Shown here piece after piece: positions 59,818 through 64,000 of a DNA stretch of 64,000 bases (position 1 is the first letter of the stretch; each line of letters starts with the position of its first letter). The stretch spans positions 3,307,126 to 3,371,125 of the forward strand of contig JAVSMS010000001.1 of the NCBI GenBank assembly GCA_032027085.1, read 5' to 3'. The notes below the pieces were generated by a model. That model saw only the letters and a program-made list of their open reading frames with translations. It had not been told where the DNA came from and made no database searches. The position numbers were made by a program, and so were the translations under genes. Source of the stretch: Pseudorhodoplanes sp. (GTDB lineage: Bacteria; Pseudomonadota; Alphaproteobacteria; Rhizobiales; Xanthobacteraceae).

Positions 59818-60879
59818 TTGAATCCATCCGACGACATCCTGTTCGAGCGCCGCGGCAGCGCGGGCCTTGTCATTCTCAACCGGCCGAAGGCGCTGAATGC
59901 GCTGACGCATGACATGGTGCGCGCGCTGCACGCGCAACTGAAGACCTGGGCGGTGGATGACGCCGTGAGCCGCGTGATCGTCACCGCCAATGGCGAGCGC
60001 GCTTTCTGTGCCGGCGGCGACATCCGTGCGCTCTATGATCTCGGCCGCGCCGGCAAGCAGAAAGAAGCGCTGCAATTCTTCCGCGAGGAATATGCCCTCA
60101 ACGCCTACATCAAGCGCTATCCCAAGCCTTATGTGTCGCTGATCGACGGCATCGTCATGGGCGGCGGCGTCGGCATTTCCCTCCACGGCTCGCATCGCGT
60201 GGCGGGCGACCGCTATGGCTTCGGCATGCCCGAAGTCGGCATCGGCTTCTTTCCCGATGTCGGCGCAACCTACGCGCTGCCGCGGCTGCCCGGCGAGATC
60301 GGCACCTGGTGCGCGCTGACCGCCAACCGCCTCCATGTCTCGGACGCTGTCCTCAGCGGCGCCGCCACGCACCACGTCAATTCACATCACTTTGCTGGTC
60401 TTCTTGAGTCGCTCTGCGGCGCCGATCCGGTCAACGCCGTGCTCTCATCCTTTATGACGAGAGCGGGGGAGGGCGAAATCATGCCCCGGCGGCGTGTCAT
60501 CGACCGGCTTTTCTCCTATGACCATGTTGAAGACATACTCGCGGGCTTGGACAAGGAGGCGATGTCGGGGTCCGGCGACGCGGGCTGGGCGGCGGACACC
60601 ACCCGCGCGATGCGCTCCAAGTCGCCGACGAGTCTGAAGATCGCGCTGGCGCAGATGCGGCTCGGCAGGACGAAGCCGTTTGAGGAGTGCATGGCTATTG
60701 AATTTCGCATCGTGTCCCGCATTCTCTACGGCCATGATCTCTATGAAGGCGTGCGCGCGGTGATTGTCGACAAGGACAACAAGCCGGTCTGGCGGCCGGG
60801 TGCGCTCGGCGACGTGTCGGACGCCGACGTTGCCCGTCATTTTGCGCCGCTGGCCGATGGCGAACTGGTGCTCGGATGA
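59818..60879 (+). CDS. 3-hydroxyisobutyryl-CoA hydrolase (crotonase superfamily)
   Basis: The 353-residue protein converts 3-hydroxyisobutyryl-CoA to 3-hydroxyisobutyrate. It has NRPKALNALTHDMVRAL, the oxyanion blocks GERAFCAGGDIRALYD and VMGGGVGISLHGSHRV, and the EVGIGFFPDVGATYALPRL block of the ECH_2 branch. It begins at a TTG one base after the preceding stop, with no ATG or GTG nearby, and overlaps the next gene by 4 bases. Confidence 0.92.
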   Translation: MNPSDDILFERRGSAGLVILNRPKALNALTHDMVRALHAQLKTWAVDDAVSRVIVTANGERAFCAGGDIRALYDLGRAGKQKEALQFFREEYALNAYIKRYPKPYVSLIDGIVMGGGVGISLHGSHRVAGDRYGFGMPEVGIGFFPDVGATYALPRLPGEIGTWCALTANRLHVSDAVLSGAATHHVNSHHFAGLLESLCGADPVNAVLSSFMTRAGEGEIMPRRRVIDRLFSYDHVEDILAGLDKEAMSGSGDAGWAADTTRAMRSKSPTSLKIALAQMRLGRTKPFEECMAIEFRIVSRILYGHDLYEGVRAVIVDKDNKPVWRPGALGDVSDADVARHFAPLADGELVLG

Positions 60880-61325
60880 TCGATCCGATCACCACCGCGC
60901 AGACCCAGAGCATCGAGCCGGTGCGCACACGCAAGGATGCGGCGCAGCAGGGGCCGTGGACACGGCGGCTTATCCTGTTTCTGCGGGTGATGGCGGTGCT
61001 GTCGATGATCAAGGGCCTGTTTCACTGGTCGGTGGTATTGGGGATCGGCGAGGGGCCCGACACCCAGTTCACCGCCAACCCGGTGCCCTGGCAGACGGCG
61101 ACGGTGTATTTTGCCATCATCGATCTTGTCGCCGCGGTCGGGCTTTGGCTCGCCGCGGTCTGGGGCGCGGTGGTGTGGCTCACGGCGGCGGTCTCGATGG
61201 CGGCGGTGGAGGCATTCTTTCCGCAGATTTACGGCGGCTCCGTCATTGTCGTTGCGGTCGAGCTTGCCTTGTTGTGCTGCTATCTGGTGCTGGCGATGCA
61301 ATCGGCGCGGGAACATCCGCACTGA
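60876..61325 (+). CDS. DUF6163-like inner-membrane protein
   Basis: The 149-residue protein has about four membrane helices (from residue 32: LILFLRVMAVLSMIKGLFHW, then TATVYFAIIDLVAAVGLWLA, AVVWLTAAVSMAAVEAFF and VVAVELALLCCYLVLAM). I assign it to the DUF6163-like rhizobial group with moderate confidence. It overlaps the hydrolase gene and precedes mmsB, yet no role in valine catabolism is evident. Confidence 0.8.
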   Translation: MIDPITTAQTQSIEPVRTRKDAAQQGPWTRRLILFLRVMAVLSMIKGLFHWSVVLGIGEGPDTQFTANPVPWQTATVYFAIIDLVAAVGLWLAAVWGAVVWLTAAVSMAAVEAFFPQIYGGSVIVVAVELALLCCYLVLAMQSAREHPH

Positions 61326-61349
61326 ACATGAATAACTCGGGAGGCTGAC

Positions 61350-62237
61350 ATGGCGCGGATCGCATTCATTGGACTCGGCAATATGGGTCTGCCGATGGCG
61401 ATGAATTTGCTCAAGGCCGGCCATCAGGTTGAAGGCTTCGATCTGAATCGCGAGGCGGTCGAGAAACTCGTCGCGGCCGGCGGCGCTTCGATGGAAAGCG
61501 CGAAGATCGCCGCCTCGCGCGCCGAAGTCGTCATCACCATGCTGCCTTCGGGCAAAGAGGTGAGGGAGCTCTATCTTGAGCCGGGCGGCATCATCGACAG
61601 CGCCAATCCAGGCACGCTGCTGATCGATTGTTCGACCATCGATGTCGCCACCGCGCGCGACGCGGCGGCCTCGGCGGACGCCAGAGGTCATTTCATGATC
61701 GACGCGCCGGTCTCCGGCGGCGTCGGCGGCGCCCAGGGGGCCACGCTCACCTTCATGGTCGGCGGCAGCGAGGCGGCGTTCGAAAAGGCGAAGCCAATCC
61801 TGGAAGCCATGGGAAAGACCATCGTGCATGCCGGCGGACCCGGCAACGGTCAGGCCGCAAAGATCTGCAACAACATGATCCTCGGCGTGTCGATGATCGC
61901 CGTGTCGGAAGCCTTCGTACTGGCGGAAAAACTCGGTCTCGACGCGCAGAAGCTGTTCGACATTTCCTCGAAGTCCTCGGGACAATGCTGGTCGATGACC
62001 ACCTATTGCCCGGTGCCGGGCCCTGTTCCGACATCGCCCGCCAATCGCGATTATCAGGCCGGCTTCACCGCCAACATGATGCTGAAGGATTTGCGTCTGG
62101 CGAAGGAAGCAGCACAGGCCGTCGAAGCGCGCACGCCGCTGGGCGCGGGAGCTGCGGCGATCTACAGCGCCTATGTCGACAGCGGGGAGGGCGGCCGAGA
62201 CTTTTCCGGCGTCATCCAGTTCCTGCGCGACAATTGA
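61350..62237 (+). CDS. mmsB: 3-hydroxyisobutyrate dehydrogenase
   Basis: MmsB oxidises 3-hydroxyisobutyrate to methylmalonate semialdehyde with NAD. The 295-residue product begins MARIAFIGLGNMGLPMAMNL (dinucleotide-binding loop). It has the substrate motif DAPVSGGVGGAQGATLTFM and catalytic Lys170 in GNGQAAKICNNM. It is the third enzyme of the valine cluster. Confidence 0.96.
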   Translation: MARIAFIGLGNMGLPMAMNLLKAGHQVEGFDLNREAVEKLVAAGGASMESAKIAASRAEVVITMLPSGKEVRELYLEPGGIIDSANPGTLLIDCSTIDVATARDAAASADARGHFMIDAPVSGGVGGAQGATLTFMVGGSEAAFEKAKPILEAMGKTIVHAGGPGNGQAAKICNNMILGVSMIAVSEAFVLAEKLGLDAQKLFDISSKSSGQCWSMTTYCPVPGPVPTSPANRDYQAGFTANMMLKDLRLAKEAAQAVEARTPLGAGAAAIYSAYVDSGEGGRDFSGVIQFLRDN

Positions 62238-62608
62238 AACGAGCGCTTGTTCATCGTCGGTTGTCTAGCGCGCAAGTCGAAATGGTTACCGGAATTCCGC
62301 GTGGTTAGCGCGCGGTTGACGCGATCTGAACAATTTGAAATTCCGTCGTCGTTTGTGACGGGCGGGAACAATCTGCGAAAGCGCAGAAAGCGCGGATATT
62401 CGAGGCGCACACCGCGCATGGTAAACACGGGCTAACCGCATCCATTCAACTGCGCGCGATGCATCTTCCATTCACTATCCCAAATAAACCTAATCTTTAT
62501 TCTAGAATTTAATCCGTTCTTCAGCCGGGCTTCGTATCGTCGGACCACTAACGAGGGGAAACAGGGCCCCCGTCCAAAACGACAAAGAACTACGAAGGAA
62601 GGCGTCAC
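62238..62608. other. 371-base intergenic region upstream of the MarR-type gene
   Basis: No gene is seen. An A+T-rich patch at 62475-62520 with AATAAACCTAATC and TTTATTCTAGAATTTAATCC is the likely promoter and operator region of the regulator. The rest contains no clear repeats. Confidence 0.4.
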
Positions 62609-63124
62609 ATGAAAGCCGTTGCAAAAACGGTCGAGCCGTCTGTGCCGGGTGCTCAGCGTTTCGACCATGTCAGGCCGCTTTATCTGGAGGCTCTGACGCT
62701 GGTCGAGCGTCTGCATCGCCGTCTGCTCGACGTCATCAAGGACGAATTCGATCGCCGCGGGCGCGCCGACATCAATTCGGTGCAGGCCTTGCTGCTCTAC
62801 AATATCGGCGACAAGGAGCTGACTGCGGGCGAACTGCGCACGCGCGGCTATTATCTCGGCTCCAACGTCTCCTACAATCTGAAGAAGCTTGTCGAGATGG
62901 GATTCCTCGATCATCAGCGCTCGCGCGTCGATCGCCGGTCGGTGCGCATCAAGCTGACCGACAAGGGCCGCGAGGTACGCGACATCGTCGAGGCGCTGTA
63001 TCAGAAACATGTGCGCACCGTGGAGCAGGTCGGCGGCATTAGCTGCGACGAGTTCTCGACGCTGAACAAGTCGCTGCACCGCCTCGAGCGGTTCTGGACC
63101 GACCAGATCCTCTACCGGCTGTAA
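62609..63124 (+). CDS. ldtR: MarR-family winged-helix regulator, LdtR-like
   Basis: The 171-residue protein has a long N-terminal dimerisation helix and a winged-helix domain (about 55-125, with TAGELRTRGYYLGSNVSYNL as recognition helix region and SRVDRRSVRIKLTD as wing). It resembles LdtR of rhizobia and Liberibacter, which controls an L,D-transpeptidase gene. That gene lies directly downstream here, which supports the name. Confidence 0.9.
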   Translation: MKAVAKTVEPSVPGAQRFDHVRPLYLEALTLVERLHRRLLDVIKDEFDRRGRADINSVQALLLYNIGDKELTAGELRTRGYYLGSNVSYNLKKLVEMGFLDHQRSRVDRRSVRIKLTDKGREVRDIVEALYQKHVRTVEQVGGISCDEFSTLNKSLHRLERFWTDQILYRL

Positions 63125-63153
63125 GACATTCGAAGCGAAGCCTTTCTTCTTGC

Positions 63154-63195
63154 CTCGGCGGGTCCTTTTGGACTCCGCCGGGGCCTTCATTTTTG
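63154..63195 (+). terminator. terminator between ldtR and the L,D-transpeptidase gene
   Basis: CTCGGCGG-GTCC pairs with GGAC-CCGCCGGGG over TTTT, then CTTCATTTTT follows. Readthrough or a promoter after it would be needed to transcribe the next gene. Confidence 0.75.
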
Positions 63196-63262
63196 CCGCA
63201 GTCACAAAATCGCCAGACCGGTTGCCTTTCTGTGCTCCCGCTGGGCGGAATGGGGATTTCGG

Positions 63263-64000
63263 ATGCGAGACGGCGGGCAGGACACATGGCTGAACCGCAG
63301 GCGGCTGCTGCGCGGCATCGCCTCGCTCGGCGGCACCATGGCCATGGGCCCTGCATTTGCGCAGGACGCCACCCTGCAGGCGCTGATCGACCAGAACCAG
63401 CGCGGCGGCTTCGGGCTGGGCTTCGACGCCGGGCTGCGCAGCGTAAAGATGCCCAAGGCCTCGCTGGCCACGCTGTCACCGCAGACCGTCCAGACCACCG
63501 AGAAGGCCATTCCCCGCTATGAGGCCATCGTCGCGCGCGGCGGCTGGGCCGTCGTGCAGCCGACAGACCGGCTGCGGCTCGGCAACAGGCACAAGTCTGT
63601 CGTCAAGCTGCGCGAACGGCTGATCGTCGGCGGCGATCTCGACCACAACAACGGCGTCAGCGACGTGTTCGATTCCTATGTCGAGGCCGGGGTCAAGCGC
63701 TTCCAGGCGCGGCATGGCATGACGGTCGACGGCATCGTGCGCGAGCAGACCTTCAACGCCCTGAATGTGCCGGCCGAGGTGCGGCTCAATCAGCTCAAGA
63801 CCAATTTGATCCGCCTGCGCAGTTTCTCCGGCAATCTCGGCAACCGCTTTGTGATGTGCAACATCCCGGCGGCGGAAATCGAAGCGATCGAGAACGGCGT
63901 CGCCGTCACCCGACATACCGCGGTTGTCGGCAAGCCAGACCGCCCGTCGCCGGACATTCAGAGTCGCATCGTCGAAATCAATTTCAATCCTTACTGGACC
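63263..64000 (+). CDS. ldtP: L,D-transpeptidase (YkuD family), 3'-incomplete at window end
   Basis: The open frame runs 246 codons to the last base, so the C-terminal catalytic domain is cut off. A basic NRRRLLRGIASLGG signal resembles a twin-arginine leader, ending near AFA-QD. A peptidoglycan-binding (PG_1) domain follows (VKRFQARHGMTVDGIVREQT) and then the entry to the transpeptidase region (RFVMCNIPAAEIEAIENG). The Cys-His-Gly active site lies beyond the window. Placement after an LdtR-like gene matches ldtR-ldtP in relatives. Confidence 0.9.
   Translation, partial: MRDGGQDTWLNRRRLLRGIASLGGTMAMGPAFAQDATLQALIDQNQRGGFGLGFDAGLRSVKMPKASLATLSPQTVQTTEKAIPRYEAIVARGGWAVVQPTDRLRLGNRHKSVVKLRERLIVGGDLDHNNGVSDVFDSYVEAGVKRFQARHGMTVDGIVREQTFNALNVPAEVRLNQLKTNLIRLRSFSGNLGNRFVMCNIPAAEIEAIENGVAVTRHTAVVGKPDRPSPDIQSRIVEINFNPYWT

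Overview
This window is chromosomal DNA from a GC-rich alphaproteobacterium of the order Hyphomicrobiales (Rhizobiales). The best match to its gene orders is a member of the Nitrobacteraceae/Xanthobacteraceae, near Bradyrhizobium or Pseudolabrys. Evidence for this is the order tatB-tatC-serS-surE-pcm, yajC-secD-secF followed by two complex-I-assembly-factor homologues, rsh-pdxJ-acpS and lepB-rnc-era-recO, the Porin_2-type porin, the Mg-type HemB and the LdtR-like regulator. The placement rests on recognition of these families and not on a database search. Most of the window is housekeeping sequence with a few accessory patches.

Layout. 0-1.3 kb: end of the Tat translocase operon (tatA would lie upstream). 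1.57-3.68 kb: a complete IS1595-type insertion sequence with 22-bp inverted ends, a 10-bp flanking direct repeat, a transposase, a tiny basic ORF and a cargo gene. 3.7-3.9 kb: a folded multi-hairpin element with repeated loop sequences. 4.1-8.6 kb: serS, surE, pcm and an NlpD/DipM-like LysM-M23 lipoprotein. 8.75-14.0 kb: a DUF815 ATPase, then yajC-secD-secF with Mth938/NDUFAF3-like and NDUFAF6-like genes. 14.0-16.6 kb: trmFO and an unusual kinase/acyl-ligase fusion. 16.7-19.1 kb: small and regulatory genes, including a PAS-PAS-HTH protein. 19.2-23.3 kb: gatC, a small ORF, gatA, a frameshifted NTF2-like pseudogene and gatB. 23.3-28.9 kb: a long non-coding stretch, a 26-residue histone-like peptide gene, a GST with a basic tail, tRNA-Ser(GCT) and a porin.

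The 28.9-39.1 kb region is the most plastic. A second porin copy (35699-37099) lies inverted, 5'-truncated and nearly identical to the first. Between the two copies are five REP-like palindromic units, a GIY-YIG gene and normal genes (lytic transglycosylase, dapA, smpB, sodC). The truncated copy abuts a tyrosine integrase and a divergent XRE regulator with a palindromic operator candidate.

39.3-64 kb is again mostly core: peroxiredoxin, uracil-DNA glycosylase, NYN-domain protein, rpoZ, rsh, pdxJ, acpS, a TPR protein, lepB, rnc, era, recO, two secreted Cys/Tyr/Arg-rich small proteins, parC, arginyltransferase, an RDD membrane protein, threonine deaminase and hemB. A valine-catabolism cluster follows (isobutyryl-CoA dehydrogenase, 3-hydroxyisobutyryl-CoA hydrolase, a membrane protein, mmsB). 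The window closes with an LdtR-like regulator and the start of an L,D-transpeptidase that runs off the end.

No clear defence system, CRISPR array or rRNA was found. The best candidates for something under-described are the multi-hairpin element, the kinase/ligase fusion, the silent inverted porin copy with a sharply bounded variable patch, and the SecDF/complex-I-assembly gene cluster.
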